A stretch of 41,190 bases of DNA from Kiritimatiellia bacterium (GCA_017450695.1 JAFSTA010000161.1:1-41190), one strand, 5' to 3'. Shown: positions 1 through 8,455, numbered from the stretch's first letter. A program made the numbers and translations. The notes: generated from the sequence alone by a model not told the origin.

Positions 1-925
1 ATCGCCCATTGGAATAGCTGATGCACCGTGTCGTCAGGCCTGTGGACGGACGATCCCACCAAAGCCGACCATACACATCCGTATGCCCGGTGTATTTCTT
101 CTTTTTCTTCCCGTCCTTGGTCTTGATGCTCGTATGGCACTTCAGTCTCAACCCAGAATCGCTCGGCCACGACTTCCGTCCACCACCATCATGAGGCGTC
201 GCTTGAATTCGCTTCAGATTCTTCTTGCTGAGTGCCGCAGCCCGATGGTTCTTAATCTTCCCAGTCGGATCAACATATTCTGTCCCAGCGGAAATCGGTG
301 GAAGATTCGCAATGACTTGACGAACTGTCCGATAATGTTGCTTGCCGTCTTCGTTGCCATGCGTGGCTTCAGGAATACACGCCTCACCATGCAAACTGGC
401 AAGGAAAATGAAACGATGCCGAATCTGTGCAGCTCCGTAATCTTGCGCAGCAACAACACTTCCAGGAGCTTCATATTCATATCCAAGTTTATCTATGACC
501 GCAAGAAACGATTTGAAAGGACTCTCCTCATTGTCACGTGGCTTCTGTACCCCAGGAACATTCTCCACGAAGACAAAATCAGGACGAATTGCTTTTATTA
601 AACGGGAGAATGAAAGTAAAAGCTTGCTTCTAGGATCGCCCTTAAGTTTAGTGGTCTTTTGCTTAGTGAATGGTTGGCAAGGTGCACATCCACAGAACAA
701 TATCAAATGGTCAGGGTATTTCTCGACCTCTCGCCTCAGTTCACTGACCTTCAACTTATTTACGTCCATTTGCCTGAAGACCGCTTCCGGGAAATTCTTC
801 TTATATGTGTCAGCTGCGGCAGAATCTATGTCAAGGGCCCAAGCAATATCCATACCGGCCTCTCGAAACCCCTCACTGGTTCCGCCACAACCACAGAAGA
901 AATCAAAGACGGCAATCCGCTTCAT
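1..925 (-). CDS. DNA (cytosine-5) methyltransferase, N-terminal part (runs off window)
   Basis: Transfers a methyl group from S-adenosylmethionine to carbon 5 of cytosine in a specific DNA site. I translated the minus strand from ATG at 925 to the window edge: 308 codons, no stop. Motif I is DFFCGCGGTSEGF near residues 8-20. The catalytic motif IV is GCAPCQPF near residue 76, with the nucleophilic Cys in PCQ. Motif VI ENVPG lies near 116, and motif VIII-like QIRHRF near 162. The C-terminal part starts to show the SNGR of motif IX/X before the sequence ends. The segment with lysine-rich KDGKKKKKY probably belongs to the target-recognition region. No restriction endonuclease or Vsr gene is visible on the side present, so whether it is an orphan or part of a restriction system cannot be told. 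The reading frame is also open for 57 codons upstream of the ATG. Confidence 0.9.
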   Translation of the reverse strand, partial: MKRIAVFDFFCGCGGTSEGFREAGMDIAWALDIDSAAADTYKKNFPEAVFRQMDVNKLKVSELRREVEKYPDHLILFCGCAPCQPFTKQKTTKLKGDPRSKLLLSFSRLIKAIRPDFVFVENVPGVQKPRDNEESPFKSFLAVIDKLGYEYEAPGSVVAAQDYGAAQIRHRFIFLASLHGEACIPEATHGNEDGKQHYRTVRQVIANLPPISAGTEYVDPTGKIKNHRAAALSKKNLKRIQATPHDGGGRKSWPSDSGLRLKCHTSIKTKDGKKKKKYTGHTDVYGRLWWDRPSTGLTTRCISYSNGR

Positions 926-1096
926 TCCAAGTGCCCCTGTTCCTAACACACGGACATAGGGTGCGGCCTTTCCGCCCCGTCCATGTTTTCGATGAAAACA
1001 ATGTCTGCAAAAACCTGTCTTAACATCAGATTCACCAATTACACCATTCTTGCAACCGACCAGCCGATCCTGTCGGCCCCCGGATGGCGGTGCTCG
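926..1096 (-). other. In-frame open extension upstream of the methyltransferase ATG, Cys/His-bearing
   Basis: Between a TGA at 1099-1097 and the ATG at 925 the methyltransferase frame stays open for 57 codons. It would encode a basic segment with a C..C-x2-C-H pattern (VGCKNG, then GFCRHCFHRKHG). It has no ATG; only a GTG ten codons before the ATG could start it, and that GTG has no good ribosome binding site. It may be a lost N-terminal module whose start was cut off by the TGA, or chance. Confidence 0.3.
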
Positions 1097-1104
1097 TCAT
1101 CCGG
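1080..1104. repeat. Stem-loop, 7-bp arms CCGGATG/CATCCGG
   Basis: Perfect 7-bp inverted repeat around an 11-nt loop, with no following T-run in either direction, so it is not a standard terminator. It lies at the point where the upstream methyltransferase frame closes. Confidence 0.5.
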
Positions 1105-1252
1105 CGATAGGGTTTCATCCATTCCTGAACGAAACGCAAGAATTATAGATGAATCGAAAGGAATCTCCAAGCCAAAAATAAGTTACACCCACGGCTCGGC
1201 TGGTAGCTTGCCTACAAGTTCAACCTGAATTCCTCTGGTGGAGAATTTGAAA

Positions 1253-1341
1253 AACCACGGAACACACGGAATACTCAGAAAATCACCAGTTTCTTGGGAC
1301 GTCGATTCCGTGAGTTCCGTGTGTTCCGTGTGTTCCGTGGT
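1253..1341. repeat. Long inverted repeat with 9-nt periodic arms (ACCACGGAA family)
   Basis: The left arm runs ACCACGGAAC, ACACGGAAT, ACTCAGAAA. The right arm is TTCCGTGAG, TTCCGTGTG, TTCCGTGTG, TTCCGTGGT. The arms are complementary and each is built from imperfect 9-nt units. A second copy lies at 35160-35231. Confidence 0.75.
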
Positions 1342-1531
1342 GAATCATGGCGCGTTGAAATTTTGCGGCTTTCCCCATTTGGGTGAATTCGCTTTCAGCC
1401 GTAATGTGTGTGTCTCGGGGCGAAAGTCCCTGTCTTCAACACTTTCTCTGCGTACTCTGCGCCCTCCGCTTCTCGGCGTGAGGCAAAACAAAACTTACAT
1501 GCATACACATCTCCGTGCGTGATACGCGGAG

Positions 1532-2194
1532 CTAACGCGCTGGAGACGTTGGTACCTCGTCGTTCAGCAGGAGTGCCCGCAGTTCGCGCATGGAATCGAC
1601 GACGGCAGTGTATGGTTCGTGGCGCGGATCCCCGAATCCGAAACGGCAGTAGCAACTGCGAATCCCCGCGCGTTTCGCCGCTTGCAGGTCGGTGAAGTTG
1701 TCGCCGACCATCCAATCGGTCGCGTCCAGACGGACGGACATCCGTTCCGCCGCCAAGAACAGGGATTCGGGGTCGGGCTTGAGCGTCGGCGCGTCCCCGC
1801 CACCGATGATGACATCCAAGAGCGGGGCGAGACCGAGACCATCCACAATCTTTCCCGTGAGTTCGGCTGGCTTGTTCGTTACCAGCGCCAGTTTCCATCC
1901 GGCGTCGCGCAGAGCGTGAAGCGTTTCCTGCGTATCGGGGTAGAGGCGGGTCTTGTCGAGACAATGCGCGGCATAGTTGCGCTTCTGCGCCGCGAGCAGT
2001 TCGTCGAGTCGATCCCGACATTCGGGAATCGTGCGCTGCACAAGGCTACGCATTCCCTCGCCGACGGCATCGCGAACGGTTTCCTCGGGAATCGCGGGAA
2101 GCCCAAAATCGGCGCGTGTCAGGTTGATGGCGGCGGCGAGGTCGGGAACCGACGCGATCAAGGTTCCGTCCAGGTCAAAGAGAGCGGTTTTCAT
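1532..2194 (-). CDS. gph: HAD-family hydrolase, probable phosphoglycolate phosphatase
   Basis: A 220-residue HAD phosphatase, likely hydrolysing 2-phosphoglycolate or another small phosphate ester in the cytoplasm. All four HAD motifs are visible: DLDGT (nucleophile D7, acid D9), VTNKP with T106, KPDP at 139-142, and GDNFTD with D165 and D169. The helical cap lies between residues 15 and 90. Length matches Gph/PGP-type enzymes. The start at 2194 lies 7 nt after the stop of the EIIA-CBS gene, so the two are probably cotranscribed. Substrate assignment within the HAD superfamily is inference; a pyrophosphatase or nucleotidase role is possible. Confidence 0.85.
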   Translation of the reverse strand: MKTALFDLDGTLIASVPDLAAAINLTRADFGLPAIPEETVRDAVGEGMRSLVQRTIPECRDRLDELLAAQKRNYAAHCLDKTRLYPDTQETLHALRDAGWKLALVTNKPAELTGKIVDGLGLAPLLDVIIGGGDAPTLKPDPESLFLAAERMSVRLDATDWMVGDNFTDLQAAKRAGIRSCYCRFGFGDPRHEPYTAVVDSMRELRALLLNDEVPTSPAR

Positions 2195-2201
2195 AGGAGA
2201 G

Positions 2202-3137
2202 TTATTCGCGGAAAATCTTTTTCAGGAAATACGGCAGGTCAATCGTGCCGGCATACCGTTTCCCGTTCAGGACATAGCAATACGCCGTGTCGCGCTTCGC
2301 CAATTCCAACGCCACGTGGAGGGCGGGAGAGGACATCTGCACGCTGGCGAAGCGCTTCGTCATGACATCGGCGAGACAGAGCGACTCTTCCCCGTGCAGG
2401 AGGCGCGAGAACGACTCAAAGTTGATCCGCTTGGAGAGGTTGCGGAACCACAGGAAATGTTTCGGCAGGTTTTTCTCCAGAAGGGACTTGGCGCGGATCA
2501 CGCCCAGCATCTCGCCGTCCTCGTTGACAATCGGCAGCTCAATCTGCTGGCGCAGGATCAACCGGTCGATCGCGGTCTTCAGGCTTTCGGTGATCCGCAA
2601 CGGCTCGATTTGGTCGCTCATGATGTCGGCGGCGAGCAGGAAGTCGGGGAGTACCAGACCGCCTTTCTCGAAGAAGCGCATGATCTCGTCCGGATCTTTC
2701 ATACGGGAGACCGTATGGACGGTTTCGGTATCCTCAAAGAGCGAGGCGATCGCCTTGAGAATCTGGAGGTAGAGGGCCGGTTGTGAAGTCGGGATTAAGA
2801 TGAGAAACACCAAATGGACAGGCTCCATCTCGTCCGAAAAAGAAATACCCTTTTCCGAGGTCAGGACCCCGACGTAAGGCCGCTGCAGGTTGTCGATTCG
2901 CGTATGGGGCAAGGCGATTTCCTGGGGCACAACCGTGTCCGCAAAGGACTCCCGCTCAAGGATCGCCTGCTGGTACGAGATGGCGTCTGAGATGCCGTGA
3001 ACGGCAGCAAGACGATTCAGCAGCAGGTAAATCGATCGGTCTCGGTCGCAGTCATCATCTGCGACCACGATATCATCCGCGCTGAAGAAAGAAGTAAGGT
3101 CTAAACTTTTTCTGTTGTTTGAGTGCAAGTGAAACAT
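2202..3137 (-). CDS. PTS EIIA (type 2, PtsN-like) domain fused to a CBS-domain pair
   Basis: 311 residues. The N-terminal 160 form a nitrogen-PTS type EIIA domain with the phosphorylatable His in IALPHTR (H78). The C-terminal half carries two CBS domains (about 170-220 and 256-305; ADIMSD and ADVMTK mark their starts), which normally bind adenine nucleotides. No sugar-specific EIIB or EIIC is present, which points to regulation. The start at 3137 was chosen because GGAAGGA lies 5 nt upstream; a longer frame to 3209 would include the promoter. It sits next to an antiporter that also carries an EIIA domain, so both probably respond to the same phospho-relay. The gph gene follows after 7 nt. Confidence 0.85.
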   Translation of the reverse strand: MFHLHSNNRKSLDLTSFFSADDIVVADDDCDRDRSIYLLLNRLAAVHGISDAISYQQAILERESFADTVVPQEIALPHTRIDNLQRPYVGVLTSEKGISFSDEMEPVHLVFLILIPTSQPALYLQILKAIASLFEDTETVHTVSRMKDPDEIMRFFEKGGLVLPDFLLAADIMSDQIEPLRITESLKTAIDRLILRQQIELPIVNEDGEMLGVIRAKSLLEKNLPKHFLWFRNLSKRINFESFSRLLHGEESLCLADVMTKRFASVQMSSPALHVALELAKRDTAYCYVLNGKRYAGTIDLPYFLKKIFRE

Positions 3138-3181
3138 GATTCCTTCCTGGAATGGCTTCCGTGTTTCGTTTACGGAAGACA

Positions 3182-3209
3182 AGTATAAGGAAAAAACGGA
3201 GCAAGTCAA
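3182..3209 (-). promoter_or_regulatory. Sigma70-type promoter of the EIIA-CBS gene
   Basis: On the minus strand TTGACT (3209-3204) and TATACT (3187-3182) are separated by 16 nt. The -10 is about 45 nt upstream of the chosen start codon at 3137. Confidence 0.65.
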
Positions 3210-3322
3210 CCTAAATTCCTTTGTCGGGTGGTGGCGGGTAGCCAGACGGTTAGGTGGTTGGGGGGCGGGTGGCTGGTAGCTGTTAGCCCCCGCTCACGCG
3301 TTGTGCGAGTGGTTCGATTCAG

Positions 3323-3451
3323 ATAACTTCTCCGATTGTTCACAATTGGCACAATTGTCATCATTGCCACAAATACAAATTGAAATGGCATTGTGATTTG
3401 TGACATTGTTGGCATTTGTGAACATTTGAGATTTGTGAACAATGAAGTTAT
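3323..3451. repeat. 129-bp AT-rich inverted repeat, MITE-like
   Basis: Outer arms ATAACTTC/GAAGTTAT and next arms ATTGTTCACAA/TTGTGAACAAT are perfect. The interior consists of CACAAT/ATTGTG words repeating about every 9 nt in opposite orientation on the two sides. No coding capacity seen. It could fold as a long hairpin in RNA. Confidence 0.7.
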
Positions 3452-3500
3452 AGACGAGCTGGGCAAGCGTGTTCAGCTGGGTATTCCGGATACGCATTGC

Positions 3501-3520
3501 GGACGCGACGGAGCGCGTCC
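3501..3520 (+). repeat. 20-bp hairpin element, copy 1 (compensated arms)
   Basis: GGACGCG-ACGGAG-CGCGTCC followed by CTCCC. Compared with the commonest copies (GGTCGCG...CGCGACC), the third base of the left arm and its partner in the right arm are both changed, so pairing is kept. Confidence 0.7.
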
Positions 3521-3576
3521 CTCCCCTTCTCTGCGTGAGGCAATCCTATTGCTTTCCGCCGCAGCTGCCGCCACCA

Positions 3577-5811
3577 TCACCCGACGAGGAACTGGCGCAT
3601 GGATTCTGGCGTTGTGCAGGATACGAACTTCTCCGCGCTGGTGGAGGGATTGGTCAACAGGGCGCTGAGATAGGCCTGGACGCGCAGGTACGGACCTGCC
3701 GCCGCCACCGGGGAGATCGTCAGGATAACCACCCTGACAGGAAGATGATCCATTGTTTCATAGCCGGGCACACCGTCCGGCGATCCGATGGTGGCGACGG
3801 CTCCGACCAGCTTCTCCACCGCGTCCGTACGCCCGTGCGGCACCGCGATTCCGTGCTGGAGTCCGGTGGACTGTCCATGCTCGCGCTCCTGAATCGCCGC
3901 GCGTGATCTGTCGAGGTTGCGGATCAACCCCTTCTTGTACATTTCCCCGGTCATCACGTTGATCAGCTCGCGGAAGGAGGAGACCTTCAGGTTCGGCAGA
4001 TAGAGGAACTGGTGAATGAGACGGACGGCTTCATCCTTGTGCGGCGGAACAATCTCGTTCTTCTTGGGCTTGATCATCGTGGCGATCTGGCCGGTCTTGA
4101 TCGGCTGCGCCAAGTCATGCGCGAGCGTGTTCAGAGACGCCACCACCTCGTTGATGGCCATCGCGATGAACTGGCGGTCTTCCGGCTGGCACTCGAAGAT
4201 CAACTTGTTGCCCTTGCGGGAGCAGGTGATTTCCGTCTCGTTCCGGGAGACTTGCCAGATGTCCTCGTCGGGATTCAGCAGCGAGGTGAAGAACCCTTGC
4301 GAGCGGAATACCTTGATCAGGTTCTCCATCATGAGCGTAGCGGCGGATTCTGTCGGCATGGCGAAGGACAGCGGCGCGGAATCCTTTCTACGGTCGGACT
4401 CCTGGTTTCGGACACCGCCTCGCTTGACATCGAACAATCCCACGAGGCAAGGCGGCGCGACCACGGTCGTAACCAGCGTCATCAAAATGCCGATTCCGAA
4501 AATCTCGGAGGTGAGGTAGCCCGAGGAAAGCCCGATACCCGCGATAATCAGGGCGACTTCGCCACGGGGAATCATCCCGGCACCGATCCGAAGGGAGCCG
4601 AGCGTATTGAACCCGCAGAACAGGGCGGGGACGGAACACCCGATCACCTTCGCGGCGACTGCCAGAAGCGTGTAGATGCCGCCGAAGATCAAGACCGGTT
4701 TGGAGATCAGCTGGTGGCAGTCCACCATCATGCCCATCACGCAGAAAAAGACGGGCACGAGGAAGGTGTAAACGGACTGCAGGTTTTCCTGCACGACATA
4801 CCGGATGTCGGTGCGGGAGAGGGCCAGCCCCATCACATACGCGCCGATGATCAGCGTCAACCCCATCGCCTCGAAAAAGCCCGCGACGATCAGGGAGAGT
4901 CCGAACGCCAACGTCGCGACCGCGAGGGGCGACTTGAAGAGCTTGAGAAGCCAAGAGATGCGGCGAGCCGCAAGAATCCCGATGACCGTTCCACCCAGCC
5001 AAATGCCGAACGCCTGCGCGGCGATCTTTCCGATCGGTCCCCAATTCACGGCACCGCCCGATCCTGTCGCGCCCTTCGCCTGAATGATTCCCATGCCGAT
5101 CGCCAGCACAATGATACCCAGCACATCGTCAATGACAGCCGCCGCCATTGTCGAAACCCCCTCTGCGGAATCCATCACCTTCCGTTCCGAGAGGATGCGG
5201 GCCGTGATGCCGACGGAGGTCGCGGTACTCATAATGCCCATGAACAGCGCGGCCGGATGGAAAATCGAGAGGGTTTCGTTCGCGAACGAGGGAACCAGTT
5301 TCGGAAGCAGGTAAACCGCGCAAAGGTCACCCAGAAAGAAGGACGCCAACACGCCGCCGACACCGATCATCGATCCCGCGAACGCATAGCGGAGGAACAT
5401 CTTCAGATTGGTTTCGATGCCGGACAGGAAAAGCAGGATGACGGAGGCGATGGTGCAAAGCCCATAGAGTTCGGGAGTGACGGGCACGCCGCTACCGGCC
5501 GCCGGCAAAGGAAACACGCCGTGCGAGAAGACCCCCGAACCGAATCCCAGTCCGCCCAGCGCATACGGACCAATCGCAATGCCAGAGGCAAGCTCGCCCA
5601 AGACACTCGGCATCCGCAGCTTGGTGGCGAACATTCCGCCAAGTTTCGCGACAAACATGATGCACCCCACCTGCAACGCCAGGAAGAGCATCTTTTCCGT
5701 CAGCGTCTGTTGTCCCGCTCCCGTCCCCGGCGCGACCTCGCCCGCGAAAGCGGGGACTGCCAACAGAAACACGGCGGAAAGAAGCCAAAACAACCGATAA
5801 CCTTTTTTCAT
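3577..5811 (-). CDS. Kef/NhaP-type cation:proton antiporter (CPA2) fused to C-terminal PTS EIIA domain
   Basis: 744 residues at the inner membrane. A signal-like segment ends near residue 23 (AVPAFA). About a dozen hydrophobic helices with CPA2 features (MPSVLGELASGIAIGP; MAAAVIDDVLGIIVLA near 225) run to about residue 465. A soluble linker (470-590) follows, then a type-2 EIIA domain with GIAVPHGRTD, whose His is residue 659. The antiporter exchanges Na+ or K+ for H+; the EIIA domain presumably lets phosphotransferase state set its activity, as PtsN does for K+ transport in enterobacteria. AAGGA lies 7 nt before the ATG. The EIIA-CBS gene downstream has its own promoter. The ion transported cannot be told from sequence. 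Confidence 0.88.
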   Translation of the reverse strand: MKKGYRLFWLLSAVFLLAVPAFAGEVAPGTGAGQQTLTEKMLFLALQVGCIMFVAKLGGMFATKLRMPSVLGELASGIAIGPYALGGLGFGSGVFSHGVFPLPAAGSGVPVTPELYGLCTIASVILLFLSGIETNLKMFLRYAFAGSMIGVGGVLASFFLGDLCAVYLLPKLVPSFANETLSIFHPAALFMGIMSTATSVGITARILSERKVMDSAEGVSTMAAAVIDDVLGIIVLAIGMGIIQAKGATGSGGAVNWGPIGKIAAQAFGIWLGGTVIGILAARRISWLLKLFKSPLAVATLAFGLSLIVAGFFEAMGLTLIIGAYVMGLALSRTDIRYVVQENLQSVYTFLVPVFFCVMGMMVDCHQLISKPVLIFGGIYTLLAVAAKVIGCSVPALFCGFNTLGSLRIGAGMIPRGEVALIIAGIGLSSGYLTSEIFGIGILMTLVTTVVAPPCLVGLFDVKRGGVRNQESDRRKDSAPLSFAMPTESAATLMMENLIKVFRSQGFFTSLLNPDEDIWQVSRNETEITCSRKGNKLIFECQPEDRQFIAMAINEVVASLNTLAHDLAQPIKTGQIATMIKPKKNEIVPPHKDEAVRLIHQFLYLPNLKVSSFRELINVMTGEMYKKGLIRNLDRSRAAIQEREHGQSTGLQHGIAVPHGRTDAVEKLVGAVATIGSPDGVPGYETMDHLPVRVVILTISPVAAAGPYLRVQAYLSALLTNPSTSAEKFVSCTTPESMRQFLVG

Positions 5812-5840
5812 GTTTGCGTCCTTACCATTCGAAAAGAACT

Positions 5841-5869
5841 AGTATGCGCCAAAACAGGCGCGGTTTCAA
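5841..5869 (-). promoter_or_regulatory. Promoter of the antiporter-EIIA gene with a dyad in the spacer
   Basis: Minus strand TTGAAA (5869-5864), 17-nt spacer, CATACT (5846-5841). The spacer carries the dyad GCGCC-TGTTTT-GGCGC, a position where a bound regulator would block polymerase. No regulator is assigned. Confidence 0.5.
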
Positions 5870-5900
5870 GCCGAATTTCCCTCCCGCGCCCCATGCGCCG

Positions 5901-6959
5901 TCAAACGAACTGGATACAGACCGGGCGATAGGTCTCGTATGCGTTCTGCAGCGGAGTCATGGTGCCGTTCTCGCGGTCGTAGGCGTAGGTCATCAGGTTG
6001 TTCGACATCTTGTGCCCGACAACCAGGAACTTCTCGCCCGGCATGAACGTGAAGTCGCGCGGGAACTTGCCGACCAACTGGTTGATGGTCAACAGCGTTA
6101 GCGCGCCGGTTTCGGTGTCGATGTCATACACCGCAATGCTGTTGTGACCGCGGTTGGAGGCGAAGAGGCGCTTCCCGTCCGCCGAGACCTTGATGGCGGC
6201 CGCTTTCGTGTCGCCCTGAAATCCTCCCGGCAGCATGGAGATTGTCTGGACCGGCTCGAAGCGTTTGCCGTCGTAGCGGAACGAGGTGACCGCGTTGCCG
6301 AGCTCGTACACCAGAAACGCCAGCTTTCCGTTCGGATGGAAGATGAAGTGGCGCGGGCCGAGTCCGGGAGCGGTGCGGATCGTCACGTCCTTGCATTCGT
6401 TCAGACCGTTCGCCCGGTTCTTCCAGTCGAAGACCTTCACCGCGTCGATACCGAGATCCACGATGCAGAGGTAGTTCCCGTCCGGGGAGACCACCGAGCA
6501 GTGCGCGTGCGCCTTGTCCTGACGCGGCTTGTTCGGACCGTCGCCGGTATTCTGTCCCGCCGTCACGCGCCCCAGCGCACCGTTCGCGTCCAGCGCGAAA
6601 CAACCGTAGGTGGCGTTGACGTATTCCGCCCAAACAACCCCGGACTCCGCCGGATCCAACGCCACGTAACAGGGCGGCGTAACCGGACCGACGGAAACGC
6701 GGTTCAGAAGTTCCAGCTGGTCGCCGCGCATCGAATACGCCGCCACCGCGCCGTTCTTGCCTTTGTCCGGATTGGAGGGATCGCGAAGCCCTGCGTACAG
6801 ACGGGTCCGCGCCCGGTTCATGCAGAAATAGGTCGAATCAATGGTTTCCGGAATGTCCCGGATTTTCGTGAACTTTCCGGTTTCAGTATCCGCGTCGAAA
6901 AACTGGATACCCGCATTCGTCCCGTTCGTGTAGCTGCCGACAATCATCAACGTCTTCAT
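5901..6959 (-). CDS. pgl: Lactonase, seven-bladed beta-propeller (6-phosphogluconolactonase Pgl/YbhE family)
   Basis: 352 residues, no signal peptide, so cytoplasmic. It opens with MKTLMIVGSYTNGTNAGI, typical of the propeller lactonase family, and shows repeated blades ending with motifs such as HFIFHPNGKLAFLVYEL and ISADGKRLFASNRGHNSIAVY (near 270-290). The expected role is hydrolysis of 6-phosphogluconolactone in the oxidative pentose phosphate route, although family members also act on other lactones. The start at 6959 was chosen over an in-frame ATG at 7199: GAGAGG lies just upstream, and the extra 80 codons would be translated intergenic repeat. It stands alone between the antiporter and aldolase genes. 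Confidence 0.85.
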   Translation of the reverse strand: MKTLMIVGSYTNGTNAGIQFFDADTETGKFTKIRDIPETIDSTYFCMNRARTRLYAGLRDPSNPDKGKNGAVAAYSMRGDQLELLNRVSVGPVTPPCYVALDPAESGVVWAEYVNATYGCFALDANGALGRVTAGQNTGDGPNKPRQDKAHAHCSVVSPDGNYLCIVDLGIDAVKVFDWKNRANGLNECKDVTIRTAPGLGPRHFIFHPNGKLAFLVYELGNAVTSFRYDGKRFEPVQTISMLPGGFQGDTKAAAIKVSADGKRLFASNRGHNSIAVYDIDTETGALTLLTINQLVGKFPRDFTFMPGEKFLVVGHKMSNNLMTYAYDRENGTMTPLQNAYETYRPVCIQFV

Positions 6960-7216
6960 GATGCACCTCTCTTCAAAACGCCCTCCATCATAATACGGAA
7001 TTCCCCGCTTGTCGAGTCTGTTTCCTCCGTAATTGGCAGGTGGCTGGTAGGTGGTAGCTGGTAGGTGGTGGCTGATAGCCCGCCACCCGTGCCGGCCGAG
7101 AGGCTGAGGAGAAGGGATACACCAGGGACGCGCCTCGTCGCGTCCGCAATGCTTACCCGGCTTAACACGCCCAAGCAGCTTACCCGGCTTAATGCGCAAC
7201 CGCCCGAAATTGCGGC
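6960..7216. repeat. Intergenic low-complexity tract with GGTAGGTGGT units and hairpin copy 2
   Basis: 7029-7080 is a run of GGTAGGTGGTAGCT-like units with a period near 14. The 20-bp hairpin element lies at 7126-7145 in minus orientation (GGACGCG-CCTCGT-CGCGTCC), again with compensating arm changes. 7150-7195 contains two copies of GCTTACCCGGCTTAA. No gene seen. Confidence 0.6.
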
Positions 7217-7245
7217 TTGCCCTCTCGCCGTAAAATAACTATAAT
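7217..7245 (+). promoter_or_regulatory. Promoter of the aldolase gene
   Basis: TTGCCC (7217-7222), 17-nt spacer, consensus TATAAT (7240-7245). It predicts a leader of about 75 nt before the ATG at 7328; the leader contains a small ACGGG/CCCGT hairpin. Confidence 0.65.
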
Positions 7246-7327
7246 CAAGCGCATTCGTTTTACGGGCATCCCCGTCTGTGGGTACAGGCTGGAGATTCCC
7301 TTGAGCAAGGAAACTGGAGTCACAATC

Positions 7328-8272
7328 ATGATCGTCACAACCAAAGAGCTTTTCAAGCTTGCCTACGGCAAATACGCAATCGGTGCGTACAACATCAACA
7401 ACCTGGAGCAGACGATGGGGCTGTTCGAGGGCAACGTCCGGAGCAAGGCTCCGTTCATCGTGCAGCTTTCCAAGGGCGCGCGCAGCTACACGCACAAGAA
7501 GATGCTTGAAGCCCTGATGAAGACCGCCGACGAGATTTTCCCGGAAGCGATTTTCGCGGTTCACCTGGATCACGGCGATGAGGCGACCTGCATGGACTGC
7601 ATCGACTCCGGCGTGTATTCCTCCGTGATGATCGACGCCTCCGCATTCCCCTACGAGCAGAATGTCGAGATCACCAAGCGCGTCGTGGATGCAGCGCACG
7701 CAAAGGGGTTGGTCGTGGAAGCTGAACTCGGTCAGCTGAAGGGCGTCGAGGAAGACGTGAAGGCCGCCGAGCACGTTTACACGAAGCCGGAAGAGGTTGT
7801 CGATTTCGTCTCCAAGACCGGATGCGACTCCCTCGCCTGCGCGATCGGCACCTCCCACGGCGCGTTCAAGTTCTCCGGCGACCAGAAGCTCCGCTACGAC
7901 ATTCTCGAAGAGATCCAGCGCCAGCTTCCCGGATTCCCGCTGGTCATGCACGGCTCCTCCTCCGTTCCTCCGGGCGAGGTCGCGCGTATCAACGCCGCCG
8001 GCGGACAGATCCTCGGCGCGAAGGGCGTCGATGCGACGCAGTTCCTCGGCGCGGCCAAGCGCGGCGTGACGAAGATCAACATCGACACCGACGGTCGCCT
8101 GGTCTGGTGCCGTGTCCACCGCGAGCTCTTCCGCGACAAGCCGGCCGAGTTCGACCTGCGCAAGCCGGGCAAGATCTTCATGAAGGAGTACGCCGACTTC
8201 ATCTACGAGAAGAACTGCCTCCTTGGTTCCGCGTACCGTGCGGATGAGGTTCGCGCCGCTCTCGCGAAGTAA
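7328..8272 (+). CDS. fba: Class II fructose-bisphosphate aldolase
   Basis: 314 residues. Cleaves fructose 1,6-bisphosphate to dihydroxyacetone phosphate and glyceraldehyde 3-phosphate in glycolysis, and the reverse in gluconeogenesis, using zinc. Visible landmarks are the zinc site VHLDHGDEAT (D81, H82), IDASAF near 102, GTSHGAFKF with zinc ligand H177, the VMHGSS loop with H208, and the phosphate-binding NIDTDGRL. The ATG at 7328 fits the family N-terminus and has GGAG 9 nt upstream; an earlier frame start at 7217 falls inside the promoter. Single gene with its own promoter and terminator. Confidence 0.95.
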   Translation: MIVTTKELFKLAYGKYAIGAYNINNLEQTMGLFEGNVRSKAPFIVQLSKGARSYTHKKMLEALMKTADEIFPEAIFAVHLDHGDEATCMDCIDSGVYSSVMIDASAFPYEQNVEITKRVVDAAHAKGLVVEAELGQLKGVEEDVKAAEHVYTKPEEVVDFVSKTGCDSLACAIGTSHGAFKFSGDQKLRYDILEEIQRQLPGFPLVMHGSSSVPPGEVARINAAGGQILGAKGVDATQFLGAAKRGVTKINIDTDGRLVWCRVHRELFRDKPAEFDLRKPGKIFMKEYADFIYEKNCLLGSAYRADEVRAALAK

Positions 8273-8297
8273 CCAGCGACGCGCAAACCCATTGAAG

Positions 8298-8343
8298 CGT
8301 GTGAACCGCGATGCTCCGGCATCCTCCGATTCACACGTTTTTT
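8298..8343 (+). terminator. Intrinsic terminator after the aldolase gene
   Basis: Arms CGTGTGAA (8298-8305) and TTCACACG (8330-8337) enclose an inner GATGC/GCATC hairpin and are followed by six T residues. Confidence 0.8.
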
Positions 8344-8455
8344 GTGGTTTGCCCGCCGCTCATCGCGTGACCCCCTTGTCTCGCTTTCTATTCCTTGACT
8401 TCTGAACGCCCTGGCCTTTCAGCATCTTCCCCTACCGCAGAAACCCAGAACTCCC

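Larger units (their letters stand above)
926..1531. other. Intergenic region between methyltransferase and HAD gene
   Basis: No credible gene apart from the methyltransferase extension. It holds a stem-loop (1080-1104), the inverted repeat at 1253-1341, and low-complexity DNA with CTCTGCG-type words near 1445-1480 that recur in other gaps (3530, 13570, 14325). Short plus-strand open frames here match nothing recognisable and overlap the repeats. Confidence 0.6.
3138..3576. other. Intergenic region with promoter, long inverted repeat and hairpin element
   Basis: No gene seen. It contains the EIIA-CBS promoter (3182-3209), a GGTGG-rich tract (3227-3285), the 129-bp inverted repeat (3323-3451) and one copy of the 20-bp hairpin element (3501-3520). 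The inverted repeat is clearly AT-richer than the flanks. Confidence 0.6.

Noticed and set aside
83-601. A 172-codon plus-strand frame at the left end
   Set aside because: It overlaps the methyltransferase on the opposite strand, which has complete family motifs in order.
4012-5931. A 639-codon plus-strand frame opposite the antiporter gene
   Set aside because: It is the antisense of a GC-rich gene, rich in Arg, His, Asp and Gln with no fold or motif; the minus-strand protein is clearly real.
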